This document shows positions 37,310 through 46,433 of a stretch of 64,000 bases of DNA, in pieces; within the stretch, counting starts at the first letter, position 1; the number at the start of each line of letters is the position of its first letter. This stretch comes from Acidobacteriota bacterium (GTDB lineage: Bacteria; Acidobacteriota; Thermoanaerobaculia; Multivoradales; Multivoraceae). The translations under genes and the position numbers were made by a program. Below the pieces are notes generated by a model, which saw only the letters and a program-made list of their open reading frames with translations, did not search any database and was not told the DNA's origin. The stretch covers positions 186,001-250,000 of the forward strand of contig JAPOWR010000002.1 in NCBI GenBank assembly GCA_026707545.1. Direction: 5' to 3'.

Positions 37310-39406
37310 CTAGTCCTCTTCTTCGGCCCGCTTCGCTTCGGCGATGATCTTTTCCTGGATCTGGCGGGGGACTTCTTCGTAGTGGGAGAAGGCCATCGTG
37401 AAGCTGGAGCGGCCCTGGGTCATGGAGCGGAGGGCGGGGGCGTAGGTGAGCATTTCGGCCATCGGGACGGTGGCCTTGACGATCTGGGCGTTGCCCTTGG
37501 CTTCCATGCCCTGGGGGCGGCCGCGGCGTGAGGACAGGTCGCTCATGATGTCGCCCATGAAGTCTTCGGACGTGTTGATGTCGACCTGCATGATCGGTTC
37601 GAGCAGTGTAGGAGCGGCTTTAGCCATGGCGTCCTTGAAGGCGAGGGAGCCGGCGACCTTGAAGGCCATCTCGGACGAGTCGACGTCGTGGTACTTGCCG
37701 TCCTGGAGGCGAACGCGGAAGTTCCCGACCGGGTAGCCGGCGACGTAGCCGCGGCCGGCTGCTTCGAGGAGGCCCTTCTCGACCGCCGGGCGGTAGTTCT
37801 GGGGGATGGAGCCGCCGAAGATCTCGTCGATGAACTCGTAGTCGTCCGCGGTGGCGACCGGTTCCATCGTGATCGTGCAGTCGGCGAACTGTCCCCGGCC
37901 GCCGCTCTGTTTCTTGTGCCGGCCGTGACCGACCGCGGTCCTTCTGATCGTCTCGCGGTAGGGGACCTTGGGCGGGTGCAGGATGACCTCGACCTTCGAA
38001 CGGCTCTTCAGCTTGGAGACGGCGATCTCGACGTGGAGCTGGCCGGCGCCCGAGAGCAGGAACTCGCCGGTCTGGGGGTCGCGGCCGGCGCGAAGGCTCG
38101 GGTCCTCCTCGACCAGCCGGTTCACGGCTTCGCCGATCTTCTCCTCGTCGCCCTTCGTCTTCGGCTCGATGGCGAACGAGATCGCGGCGACCGGCGGGTC
38201 GGGGAAGTCGATTCTCAGCGGACGTTCGCGGCTCGTGATCGAGTCGCCGGTGACGCTGCTCTTCAGCTTCGCGACACCGCCGATGTCGCCCTCGAGGAGT
38301 CGCGGGACGTCACGACCGGTCTTGCCCTGCATGTGCATCAGGTGGCCGACGCGTTCCGCGTCTTCGCGTCGAGGGTTCCAGTAGCCGGTGTCGGAGCTCA
38401 TGCAACCCGAGGCGACACGGAGCAGGGAGATGCGGCCTGTGAACGGGTCGTTCATCGTCTTGAAGACGATCGCGCTGACCGGCGCGCCGTCCCCGCGGTC
38501 GAGTTCAACGGACTCGCCGCCGAGATCGGCGGCCGGCATCGACCGGGCACCGACCGGCGACGGCAACACCTTGACGACCGTGTCGAGCAGGGCGGAGTTG
38601 CCGATCCCGTGGCCGGCCGAGGACATGGTGACCGGAAACAGGGCCCGGTTCCTGATCGCGTTCTTCAGCCCCTCGACCAACTGGTCCTGATCGAGATCGC
38701 CCTGGTCGAAGTAGGCCTCCATCAGGTCGTCGTCACTCTCGGCGACGGCCTCGGTGAGCTGGCCGCGCCACTCGTCGATCTGGTCCTGCAGGTCGGCCGG
38801 CGGGTCGGACGCCTCGCTGCGGCCGTTGCCGTCCCGGTCGTAGACGTGCGCTTTGCGGCTCAGCAGATCGACCACGCCGGTGAAGTCCTTGCCGGCTCCG
38901 ATGGGGATCTGAAGCGGCAACGCCATGCGGTGGAAGTTCTGCTGCAGTTCGGCGATGCAGCCTTCGAAGTCGATGTTGTCCCGGTCCATCTTCGTCAGGT
39001 GCAGCATCACGGGCTGCTCAAGGGCCTCGGCGATCTCCCACGCCTTCTCGGCCATGACTTGGGTCGGGGACGCGGCGTTCAGGCACAGCAATGCGGCGTC
39101 GGCCGCTCGCATGCCCGAACTGCTCTCGTGGACGAAGATGCCAGAACCGGGACAGTCGATCAAATTGACCTTGTGCTCACCGGAACCGTCCGACCAGGGC
39201 GTGTAGCAGACGGCGAGGCCGATCGAGATACCGCGACGGATCTCCTCGTCGTCGAAGTCGGTCACGGTGTTGCCGTCCTCGACCCGGTTCTGCCGGTTGA
39301 ACACCCCGCCTGTGTAGAGCAGACCCGCGAGCAGAGTCGTCTTGCCGGTGTCGTTGTGTCCGACGACGGCGAGGTTGCGTATCAGTTCCGAACTTTCGAG
39401 TTGCAT
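37310..39406 (-). CDS. Elongation factor G-like GTPase (second EF-G paralogue)
   Basis: A 698-residue protein with all EF-G domains, clearly diverged from the main EF-G at 20231-22321. G1 is GHNDTGKTT (16-24), G4 is TKMD (138-141) instead of NKMD, and the switch II motif reads DCPGSG (84-89), so the catalytic His of DTPGH is replaced by Ser. Domain IV (KKQSGGRGQFADCTI) and the C-terminal DFMGDIMSDLSSRRGRPQGM are retained. EF-G II/FusA2-type paralogues of unclear role look like this; some support translocation or recycling with low GTPase activity. Function here is unknown. Convergent with rplQ; it lies downstream of the M16 genes. Confidence 0.85.
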   Translation of the reverse strand: MQLESSELIRNLAVVGHNDTGKTTLLAGLLYTGGVFNRQNRVEDGNTVTDFDDEEIRRGISIGLAVCYTPWSDGSGEHKVNLIDCPGSGIFVHESSSGMRAADAALLCLNAASPTQVMAEKAWEIAEALEQPVMLHLTKMDRDNIDFEGCIAELQQNFHRMALPLQIPIGAGKDFTGVVDLLSRKAHVYDRDGNGRSEASDPPADLQDQIDEWRGQLTEAVAESDDDLMEAYFDQGDLDQDQLVEGLKNAIRNRALFPVTMSSAGHGIGNSALLDTVVKVLPSPVGARSMPAADLGGESVELDRGDGAPVSAIVFKTMNDPFTGRISLLRVASGCMSSDTGYWNPRREDAERVGHLMHMQGKTGRDVPRLLEGDIGGVAKLKSSVTGDSITSRERPLRIDFPDPPVAAISFAIEPKTKGDEEKIGEAVNRLVEEDPSLRAGRDPQTGEFLLSGAGQLHVEIAVSKLKSRSKVEVILHPPKVPYRETIRRTAVGHGRHKKQSGGRGQFADCTITMEPVATADDYEFIDEIFGGSIPQNYRPAVEKGLLEAAGRGYVAGYPVGNFRVRLQDGKYHDVDSSEMAFKVAGSLAFKDAMAKAAPTLLEPIMQVDINTSEDFMGDIMSDLSSRRGRPQGMEAKGNAQIVKATVPMAEMLTYAPALRSMTQGRSSFTMAFSHYEEVPRQIQEKIIAEAKRAEEED

Positions 39407-39463
39407 CGAGGCTCCCGTTCCTAGCGTTTCGGGTCGCGAAAGATACCACGCACCCCCGACCGT

Positions 39464-40822
39464 TCAGAGGTCTTCGAGCTGCGGTTCGAGCTCGGAAGCG
39501 GGGCCGACCGCGGTGATCGTCAACCGGTCAGGGAAGAGGTGTCGGCGGCAGACCTCGCGGACCTGTTCGCGGGTGGTGGCCCGGATCCGTTCGGGCCAGC
39601 GCTCGTACTCGTCGTGGTCCAGGTCGAACGTGGCGAGCGCCTTCAGCCGGGAAGAGAGATTCTGGATCGTCTGCATCGTGTACGGGAAGACGCCGACCAG
39701 ATAGTTGCGGGCGTCGTCGAGTTCGGCTGCGCTCGGCGGTTCAGAGCAGAGACGCTCGAGTTCGGCGACGATCTCCCGGCAGGCAGCGCCGGCCACTTCG
39801 TTGGCCACCGCCGTCCCGACCACGAACGGGCCTGGCCCCCGGCGGGAACTGAACCTGCTGGAGACGCCGTAGGTGTAACCGTGCCGTTCCCTGAGATTGA
39901 GATTGAGGCGGCTCATGAACTTGCCGCCGAGGATCGAGTTCGCCACCTGGATGGGAACGCGGTCGGGATGTGAGCGGGGTACTCCGACGTGGCCGATGCG
40001 CAACTCGGTCTGCGCCGCGCCGGGACGGTCGACGATCACGATCTGGCGCGTCGGTCTTTCCGGCTGGTCCGGTTCGAGGCGGGCCGGTTCGTCCTTGAAC
40101 TCTCTGGCGTGGGACCTGAGGGGCCGCTCGATCTTGTCCTCGATCGCTCGCCGCAGGCGGTCGGGACCCAGCTCGCCGACCGCGATCAGGTGGCAGGAAC
40201 GCGCGGCGAGGGCCCGGTCGTGGAACGCGGCGATGTCGCTCCTGGTGATTGCCTGGGTGGACTCGCGATCGCCGATCGTCTGGTTGCCGTAGGGCGTTTC
40301 GTCGTAGACGGCGCGCGCGAAGGCTGCTCCGGCGAGACTCGCGGGATCGCTGCGCCTTCGTTCGATCTCGGCCAGTCGCCGCCGGCGCGCACGTTCGATC
40401 TCGTCCGCCTCGAACAGGGGTTCCAGCGCGGCTTCCGCGACGAGTTCCAGCCCGGCGGTGACGTCTTCGGAGCGCATCGTGGTGCCGACCCCCGCGATGT
40501 CCCAGGAGCAGGACGACGAGACAGCCGTCCCCAGGTCTTCAGCCGCGGCCGCGAACTCGAGTGCGGTCCGGTGCGTTGTGCCCTTGCCGCGGAGTCCAGC
40601 GGTGAACGAAGCGAGCCCGGCCAGATGCGGTGGGTCGAGTTCGCTGCCGCCGGGCACGAGGAGGGTCACGGTGACGAGATTGCGGTCGGGAACGTCGAGC
40701 GTCCACAGACTGGCGCCGGACTCGAGGCGCTCGTGCCTGAAGCGGGGAAAGGCGCAGGGCCGGCTCGGCGCCGCGGCCGGCGGCCGGCTGCGGTCGAGTG
40801 CGGGGGCGGTTGCGTCCTTCAC
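39464..40822 (-). CDS. M16 family peptidase-like protein, non-catalytic subunit
   Basis: A 452-residue M16 (pitrilysin/processing-peptidase) homologue. It lacks the HxxEH zinc motif at the expected N-terminal site (the region reads HLAGLASFTAGLRGKGTTHR), but has the C-terminal half with GGKFMSRLNLNLRERHGYTY and the downstream Arg/Tyr region that non-catalytic partners use to bind substrate. GTG start at 40822 overlaps the stop of the active M16 gene by four bases (GTGA), so the two products are probably made together and form a heterodimer, as in other bacterial M16 pairs. Confidence 0.85.
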   Translation of the reverse strand: MKDATAPALDRSRPPAAAPSRPCAFPRFRHERLESGASLWTLDVPDRNLVTVTLLVPGGSELDPPHLAGLASFTAGLRGKGTTHRTALEFAAAAEDLGTAVSSSCSWDIAGVGTTMRSEDVTAGLELVAEAALEPLFEADEIERARRRRLAEIERRRSDPASLAGAAFARAVYDETPYGNQTIGDRESTQAITRSDIAAFHDRALAARSCHLIAVGELGPDRLRRAIEDKIERPLRSHAREFKDEPARLEPDQPERPTRQIVIVDRPGAAQTELRIGHVGVPRSHPDRVPIQVANSILGGKFMSRLNLNLRERHGYTYGVSSRFSSRRGPGPFVVGTAVANEVAGAACREIVAELERLCSEPPSAAELDDARNYLVGVFPYTMQTIQNLSSRLKALATFDLDHDEYERWPERIRATTREQVREVCRRHLFPDRLTITAVGPASELEPQLEDL

Positions 40823-42114
40823 GGTCCGGGCACGACCACGACGGCCGCCCGCCGCTCCTGGCCGAGTGCTCGCTCGGCCAGACCACGAATCTGTTCGCCG
40901 TCGACCTGGACCAGGCGATCCGGTTCGGTCCAGGCCCGGCCCGGATCGCCCAGGAACGTCGCTGCCGCCGACAGCCGGTCGGCGCACAGAGCCAGGTCCT
41001 GCTCACTGTCGCGGTAGTCGAGCAGCAGAATCCGCCGCGCCCGCTCGAGTTCGGACTCGGTGGGACCCTTCGCGCGGATCGCTTCGACGTGCTCGAGCAC
41101 CGCCTGCTCGAGGATCTCGGCGTTGCCGAGAGAGTCGGGCTCGCGGCTCTGGCAGGTGGCGACGACGGCGAACGTCGCGCAGAGCTCCGTGGGGAGGATG
41201 AGCGCTGACACCGACTGCGCGATCTGGCGCTCGTAGACCAGGTCGCGGTGGAGCCGGCTCATCATTCCGGAGGAGAGAATGGTCGCCAGCATCGCGCCCG
41301 CGTACCAGTCGTCGCTGCCGTATCCGTCGAGGCACCAGGCGGAGTAGGAGCGGGGCAGCTCGATCGCGTCCTCGAGCACTTCCCGCGCCGCTCCGCGCGG
41401 ACCGATCTCGGCGACCGCGTCGACTTGCGGCACCTCCGGCAGTGATCCGGGCGGGATGTCCTCGAAGTAGCGCCTGATCTGGTCGAGAGCCCGGGGACTG
41501 TCGAACTCGCCGGCCAGGGTCAACACCGCGTTGTTCGGCCGGTACCAGGTGCGGAAGAAGTCCCGGACTCCGTCGAGCGTGGCTGCTTCGAGATCCTCCA
41601 TGTAGCCGATCACCGGCCACGCGTAGGGATGGCTCCTCCCGTCGCGCTGGCGGTACAGCAATTCGCTGAGGCGCTCGATCGCCTGACCGTAGGGTTGGTT
41701 GTCGACCCGTTGCAGGCGTTCGTTCATGACGACGGAGAGTTGGTTCTCGAACTTCTCCTGGGTCAGGGCCTCGAGCAGAAAGCCGAGACGGTCGGACTCG
41801 AGCCACAGGCCGAGTTCGAGATGGTTGGACGGAAGGGTCTCGTAGTAGTTCGTGCGGTCGTACCAGGTCGAGCCGTTGGCGACGCCGCCGACGCTCTGGA
41901 TGTGCTCGAAGTGCCCGTTCTCGGAAACGTGGGCGGAGCCCTGGAACAGCATGTGCTCGAACAGATGCGCCAGCCCGGTACGGCCCGTCTCCTCGTTCCG
42001 CGAACCGACGTGGTACCAGATGTTCAGCGACGCCAGGGGCAGGCGCCGGTTCTCGTGGAGCACGACGCGCAGACCGTTCGCGAGTTCGTGCTGCTCCAGG
42101 TGCTGTCGGGGCAT
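40819..42114 (-). CDS. M16 family zinc metallopeptidase, catalytic subunit
   Basis: A 431-residue peptidase with the inverted zinc motif HLFEH (HxxEH) near residue 50 and the third ligand Glu in LELGLWLESDR further on. The DSPRALDQIRRYF and SGMMSRLHRDLVYERQIAQS segments match the second M16 domain. No signal peptide is evident, so a cytoplasmic location is likely. It is divergent from lexA (81-bp gap) and translationally coupled to the inactive partner gene. It probably degrades peptides; substrate unknown. Confidence 0.9.
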   Translation of the reverse strand: MPRQHLEQHELANGLRVVLHENRRLPLASLNIWYHVGSRNEETGRTGLAHLFEHMLFQGSAHVSENGHFEHIQSVGGVANGSTWYDRTNYYETLPSNHLELGLWLESDRLGFLLEALTQEKFENQLSVVMNERLQRVDNQPYGQAIERLSELLYRQRDGRSHPYAWPVIGYMEDLEAATLDGVRDFFRTWYRPNNAVLTLAGEFDSPRALDQIRRYFEDIPPGSLPEVPQVDAVAEIGPRGAAREVLEDAIELPRSYSAWCLDGYGSDDWYAGAMLATILSSGMMSRLHRDLVYERQIAQSVSALILPTELCATFAVVATCQSREPDSLGNAEILEQAVLEHVEAIRAKGPTESELERARRILLLDYRDSEQDLALCADRLSAAATFLGDPGRAWTEPDRLVQVDGEQIRGLAERALGQERRAAVVVVPGP

Positions 42115-42158
42115 CGGTCGCGTAGTGTATGCGGCCGGCTGGGCTGGGCCAGCGCGGC

Positions 42159-42187
42159 TTGTCTTACGCTCGGTTTGCGTCTAGTAT
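42159..42187 (+). promoter_or_regulatory. Putative lexA promoter, possibly giving a leaderless mRNA
   Basis: TTGTCT (42159-42164), 17 bp, TAGTAT (42182-42187): four of six matches in each box. The lexA GTG begins nine bases after the -10 element, so a normal start point would coincide with or lie just before the start codon. No Shine-Dalgarno sequence is seen there. No known SOS box was recognised. Confidence 0.4.
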
Positions 42188-42195
42188 CCGGGGCC

Positions 42196-42819
42196 GTGGA
42201 CGACTTCCTGACCGAGCGCCAGAAACAGATTCTCGACTTCGTGTGCGACTTCGTGTCCGTGCGGGGCGTGGCGCCCACCCATCTGGAGATTCGACGCCGG
42301 TTCGGCTACCGCTCCTACGGCACCGTCCACAAGCACCTGAAGCTCCTTAGGCAGAAGGGTTACCTGCGGGGCGGCTGGAATCAGAAGCGGGGGCTCGAGC
42401 TGACCGAGAAGACCCTCCGTTCTCGCAGGCCGGCGCCCTTCGCCGTGCCCTTCCACGGCCGGATCGCGGCCGGTCAGCCGATCGAGGCGGTGGCGGGCGT
42501 CGACGACCTCGCCGTGCCGGAGCACCTGCTGGCAGGCGGCTCCGCCGGCCGCCACTACGTTCTCGAGGTGGAAGGTGACTCGATGGTCGACGACGGCATC
42601 TGCGACGGCGACCTGGTCGTGGTCGCGCAGCGGGAGGAGGCCCGTTCTGGCGAGATGATCGTCGCCCTGGTCGGCGACGAGGCGACGCTCAAGCGCTTCT
42701 ACCCCGAGGGCGATACGGTTCGCCTGCAGCCGGCCAACCGGCAGATGGAGCCGATCTACGTTCCCGCGGACCAGTTGCGCGTTCAGGGTGTCGTGGTCGG
42801 CCTGATGCGCCGCTACTGA
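42196..42819 (+). CDS. lexA: LexA SOS repressor
   Basis: A 207-residue LexA. The N-terminal winged-helix domain (TERQKQILDFVCDFV onward) is followed by the self-cleavage site Ala92-Gly93 in RIAAGQP and the S24 catalytic dyad Ser129 (EGDSM) and Lys166 (ATLKRF). It represses DNA-damage genes until RecA triggers autocleavage. The recognition helix (HLEIRRRFGYRSYGTVHKHL) differs from E. coli, so the operator may differ. The GTG start at 42196 begins the LexA homology; there is no SD. It is divergent from the M16 pair and convergent with the amidase gene (28 bp apart). Confidence 0.93.
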   Translation: MDDFLTERQKQILDFVCDFVSVRGVAPTHLEIRRRFGYRSYGTVHKHLKLLRQKGYLRGGWNQKRGLELTEKTLRSRRPAPFAVPFHGRIAAGQPIEAVAGVDDLAVPEHLLAGGSAGRHYVLEVEGDSMVDDGICDGDLVVVAQREEARSGEMIVALVGDEATLKRFYPEGDTVRLQPANRQMEPIYVPADQLRVQGVVVGLMRRY

Positions 42820-42847
42820 GTGCAAGTGTGGGTCTGGTGCGCCAGGG

Positions 42848-44623
42848 TCAACTGCCTCCGGCGGTGACGGCGCGGTGCGCGCCGCCCTGGGGAACGCCGT
42901 AGTACGACAGGATCCCGTCAACGATGGCCTCGGCGACCCGCTGCCGGTAGGCGCGCGTCTTCATCAAGCGGCGGTCCTGCTCGTTGGCGAGGTTGCCGAC
43001 CTCGAGCAGGATCTTGGCCGGCACGCGGTTCCATCGGATCTGTGCGGGTACGTAGGCCCTCCGGCGGCGGACGATCCGATCGCGGATGGGCGCGTTGTGG
43101 TGAACCGCCAGGTCGAACTTCCGGAAGCTGGCCAGCATGTGCTCCGCCAGATCGCGGGACAGCCCCTTGCTGGTGGTCCGTTCGCTGCGCGTGAAGGACA
43201 CCCGGGGATCCGCTCTGACTTCACGGCGCGAGGAGTACGGCGCACCGGTCTTGCCGTAGTTGTTCGTGATGCCGACGAGGCCCGGGATGTAGACCATCGC
43301 TCCGCGCAGCGAGGGGTGCAGCGAGTCGGCGTGGATCGAGATGAAGATCACCTGGCCGGCGTCGGCGCCCGCCTTCCGCCGTTGCTGGTAGATCCAGTTC
43401 GCGAGATACCAGCGGAAGTTCGTCGCCACGGCGGCGTCCTCGATCCGGTATGGAGGACTCGTGAGCACCGTGTGCCCCCGCGACTTCGGCAGCACGTCCC
43501 TGTCGTCGATCCGGAACGTCGAGCCCTCGCGGGTCGTCGGTACGACGGTTGCGGCGGTGCGGCTCTCCAGCACCTTCTTGGTGCGCAGCATGATGTCGTA
43601 GACGTAGTTGCTCTCCCAGATGCCACCGACCGGCGCGCCGGTGTCGCGGCCTCCGTGGCCCGCGTCGAGTACGACGGTCACGCCGTCGAGGTCCAGCGCC
43701 AGCACTTCGTTCTCGATGCCCCCGCCGGCGGCGCGCTGCGCCTCCCACTCCACGCGGCGCGGATCGTCCGCCGGCAGGTAGCGTGCGGAGAGCAGGTCGA
43801 GCGGGATCTTGACTTCGTAGCCGACGGGCAGGTCCCGGACATTGCCGATGCGGTTGCGTTCCTTGATCTCCTCGACCAGTTCGTTCACATCGGAGGCGAA
43901 CAGACGGCCCGTGAACCGCATCACGACGCTCGAGTAGAGCGCCTCACCCGCCTTCAGGCGGTAGCTCGCGTACTCCCCCTTCTCGTCCGATCCGTAGCGG
44001 ACGAAGGCCGTCGGTTCAGTGGTGGATCGGACGGCCGCCGTCCGGAGTGGCGGAGCGGGCAGCATGCCCGCGAAGGGTTCGACGAGAAGGCGGCGCGGGA
44101 CGAGGATCGTCTGTCCCGGCCGGATGACGTTGCTGGTCAGGCGGTTCGCCTGCCTCAGGGCGCGGTGGTTCTCGCCGTCGCCGGTGAACCACTCGGCGAT
44201 GATCCACAGGCTTTCCGCCTTGCGGCCGCGCGCGGAAGACGCGACGCGATGCTGCCAGCCGTCGGCGGTCGCCTGGTCCCTCGGCAGCAGGGCGCGAATC
44301 GCGGCCTCCTGGCTGCTCCTGGGGAGCAGATCGAAGGGAACCTTGTAGCGAACCCCGCGCTTCAGGCGCCGTAGGCCGCCGTTCGCCCGGCTGACCGCGG
44401 ACGAGTGTCTCGAGTCCCCGCAGAGGCGCTCGGCGAAAGCTAGCAGGCCTTCGTTTGCGCGCGGCTTTGCCTCGATGTGGATCGTGCCGCTCCCGGTCAT
44501 CACGGCGACCGGTGTCGGCGATCCGATCTCCGGCACGGCGACCCGCTTCGTCACCGCCAGCGTGGCCGCCGGCAGGAGAAGGGCCAGCGCCGCGGCGCAG
44601 ACGATGGCGCCCCTGCACCTCAT
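42848..44623 (-). CDS. N-acetylmuramoyl-L-alanine amidase (Amidase_3) with LysM-like N-terminal region
   Basis: A 591-residue exported hydrolase that should cleave the lactyl-amide bond of peptidoglycan. After a signal peptide (hydrophobic residues about 6-24) come two LysM-like stretches (GLLAFAERLCGDSRHSSAV and SLWIIAEWFTGDGENHRAL, the latter ending NVIRPGQTILVP). The C-terminal Amidase_3 domain has zinc ligands His in LDAGHGGRDTG, Glu in GIWESNYVYD, His in FISIHADS, and the catalytic Glu in ILLEVGNLAN. Start ATG 44623 overlaps the gatA stop by four bases. Likely role: septum splitting or wall turnover in the periplasm. Confidence 0.88.
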   Translation of the reverse strand: MRCRGAIVCAAALALLLPAATLAVTKRVAVPEIGSPTPVAVMTGSGTIHIEAKPRANEGLLAFAERLCGDSRHSSAVSRANGGLRRLKRGVRYKVPFDLLPRSSQEAAIRALLPRDQATADGWQHRVASSARGRKAESLWIIAEWFTGDGENHRALRQANRLTSNVIRPGQTILVPRRLLVEPFAGMLPAPPLRTAAVRSTTEPTAFVRYGSDEKGEYASYRLKAGEALYSSVVMRFTGRLFASDVNELVEEIKERNRIGNVRDLPVGYEVKIPLDLLSARYLPADDPRRVEWEAQRAAGGGIENEVLALDLDGVTVVLDAGHGGRDTGAPVGGIWESNYVYDIMLRTKKVLESRTAATVVPTTREGSTFRIDDRDVLPKSRGHTVLTSPPYRIEDAAVATNFRWYLANWIYQQRRKAGADAGQVIFISIHADSLHPSLRGAMVYIPGLVGITNNYGKTGAPYSSRREVRADPRVSFTRSERTTSKGLSRDLAEHMLASFRKFDLAVHHNAPIRDRIVRRRRAYVPAQIRWNRVPAKILLEVGNLANEQDRRLMKTRAYRQRVAEAIVDGILSYYGVPQGGAHRAVTAGGS

Positions 44624-46080
44624 GGAGTCGCCTCCGGGCTGCACTCGAAGCCGATCGCGAGCTCAACCGCCCTTGCCGCCCGCAGGGCGATGGCGTCGGC
44701 GAACGGCGGGGCCAGGATCTGGAGACCGAGGGGAAGCCCGCGGCTGTCCAGACCGCACGGCACGGACACTCCGGGGATTCCGACCAGGCTGGGTGGTGTC
44801 GTGAACACGTCCGACAGGTACATGGAGAGCGGATCGTCGACCCGTTCACCGCGGGCGAAGGCGCCGGAAGGACACGTTGGAGTCACCAGGAGATCGACGG
44901 CCTCGAAGGCGCTGGCGAACTGGCGCCGCATGGCTTCGGCAATGTGCGCGGCACGGCCGTAGTAGGCGTCGTAGTAGCCGGAGGACAGCGCGAAGGTGCC
45001 GAGGATGATCCGGCGCTTGACCTCGCTGCCGAAGCCCTCGCTTCGGCTGTCCGTGTACATCCTCTGGAGCGAGCGGGCGTCGGCGGCGCGATGTCCGTAG
45101 CGGCTGCCGTCGAAGCGGGCTAGATTCGCGCTCGCCTCGCTGTTGGCGAGCACGTAGTAGGTGGCGACCGCGGCCTCGACCAGGGGAACGCTCACCTCGA
45201 CCAGTTCGGCGCCCGCCGCCTCGAGGGCATGGAGGGCCCACCGATAGCCTTCTGCCGCGTCCTCGTCGAGCGCTGAGGTTCTGACTTCGCGAATCGTGCC
45301 GACCTTCAGGCCTTCGATGCCGTCTTCGATCGATTCGAGGTAGTTCTCGACCGGCAGGTCGCTGCAGGTCGTATCACGGGGATCGGATCCGGCGATCGAG
45401 CCGAGCGCCAGTGCGGCGTCGCGGACGGTTCGGGTGAGCGGTCCGATCTGGTCGAGCGACGAGGCGAAGGCGACGAGGCCGTAGCGGGAAACGCGGCCGT
45501 AGGTCGGCTTGACGCCGACGACGCCGCAGAAGGCGGCCGGCTGCCGGATGGAGCCACCGGTATCGGAGCCCAGAGCCAACGGCACCTCGGTGGCCGCGAC
45601 CGCCGCGGCCGAGCCGCCGCTCGAACCCCCGGGCGCCATCTCGAGATTCCACGGATTGCGGGTGACGGCCAGCGCCGAGTTCTCGCACGAGGAACCCATC
45701 GCGAACTCGTCCATATTCACGCGGCCGACCGGTACCGCGTCTGCTGCCAGCAGTCGTTCGACTGCCCCGGCCGTATAGGGGGCGCGGTAGCCGGACAGGA
45801 TCTTCGAGCCGCAGTTGAGTTCGTGTCCTGCCAGGGACAGGTTGTCCTTGAGCGCCGTGGGTACGCCGGCCAAGGGCCCCAGGGTTTCGCCGGAATCCCT
45901 GCGCCGATCGATCTCGGATGCGCGCTCGATCCCTTCGTCCCGCCAGAGTTCGAGGAAGGCTCCGACCGAAGCGTCGACTTCCTCGATGCGGGTGAACGCC
46001 TGCGCCACGGTGTCGACTGCCGTTCGTTCGCCCGAACGAACGGCGGCCGCCAGTGCTTCGACAGTCACGGTCGGCCTCAC
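44620..46080 (-). CDS. gatA: Asp/Glu-tRNA amidotransferase subunit A
   Basis: GatA (486 residues) is the glutaminase subunit that supplies ammonia to convert Glu-tRNA(Gln) or Asp-tRNA(Asn) to the amidated forms. The Ser-cisSer-Lys triad is visible: Lys in ALKDNLSLAG, Ser in GSDTGGSIRQP, and the glycine/serine-rich GGSSGGSAAAV signature. Overlaps gatC by four bases upstream and the amidase gene by four bases downstream. gatB is not in the window, so it must lie elsewhere. Its presence suggests indirect charging of Gln and/or Asn tRNA. Confidence 0.95.
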   Translation of the reverse strand: MRPTVTVEALAAAVRSGERTAVDTVAQAFTRIEEVDASVGAFLELWRDEGIERASEIDRRRDSGETLGPLAGVPTALKDNLSLAGHELNCGSKILSGYRAPYTAGAVERLLAADAVPVGRVNMDEFAMGSSCENSALAVTRNPWNLEMAPGGSSGGSAAAVAATEVPLALGSDTGGSIRQPAAFCGVVGVKPTYGRVSRYGLVAFASSLDQIGPLTRTVRDAALALGSIAGSDPRDTTCSDLPVENYLESIEDGIEGLKVGTIREVRTSALDEDAAEGYRWALHALEAAGAELVEVSVPLVEAAVATYYVLANSEASANLARFDGSRYGHRAADARSLQRMYTDSRSEGFGSEVKRRIILGTFALSSGYYDAYYGRAAHIAEAMRRQFASAFEAVDLLVTPTCPSGAFARGERVDDPLSMYLSDVFTTPPSLVGIPGVSVPCGLDSRGLPLGLQILAPPFADAIALRAARAVELAIGFECSPEATP

Positions 46081-46382
46081 TCCGCGCCGCCGGGCGTCGC
46101 CTTGACCTGGGGCACGAGAAGGAAGCGGTCGAGAGATGCCGGTGCGTTGTCCAGGAAATCGTCGAGGAGCGGACGGCTTCCAGCCGGCACATCGTTGGCC
46201 GCCGCCTCCCGTTCCGGTTCGGCTCCACCCGATAGCGCGACTCCTGCGTCGAATGCGCGGAGCTGGTCGATGTAGTCGACGATCTCCGAAAGCTGGGACG
46301 CGAACGTCGCTTCCTCACCGGCGGAGAGCCGCAGTCTCGCCAGTTCGGCAATCCGCCGAACCTCCTCGACATCCAGAGACAC
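46077..46382 (-). CDS. gatC: Asp/Glu-tRNA amidotransferase subunit C
   Basis: GatC (101 residues) stabilises the GatA-GatB complex. The N-terminal MSLDVEEVRRIAELARLRLS and QLSEIVDYIDQLRAFD helices are typical, followed by the extended SRPLLDDFLDNAP belt. It precedes gatA with a four-base overlap and lies 51 bp after the GreA-fusion gene on the same strand, so a single transcript is possible. Confidence 0.92.
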   Translation of the reverse strand: MSLDVEEVRRIAELARLRLSAGEEATFASQLSEIVDYIDQLRAFDAGVALSGGAEPEREAAANDVPAGSRPLLDDFLDNAPASLDRFLLVPQVKATPGGAE

Positions 46383-46433
46383 TTCGCTATAAGTCTAGCA
46401 GTGCCCGCATTTGCGCACCCTTGGCGAAGCGCG

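Noticed and set aside
39464..40822. M16 homologue without zinc motif as a decaying pseudogene
   Set aside because: The frame is intact over 452 codons and coupled to an active partner; inactive M16 partners are a known arrangement.
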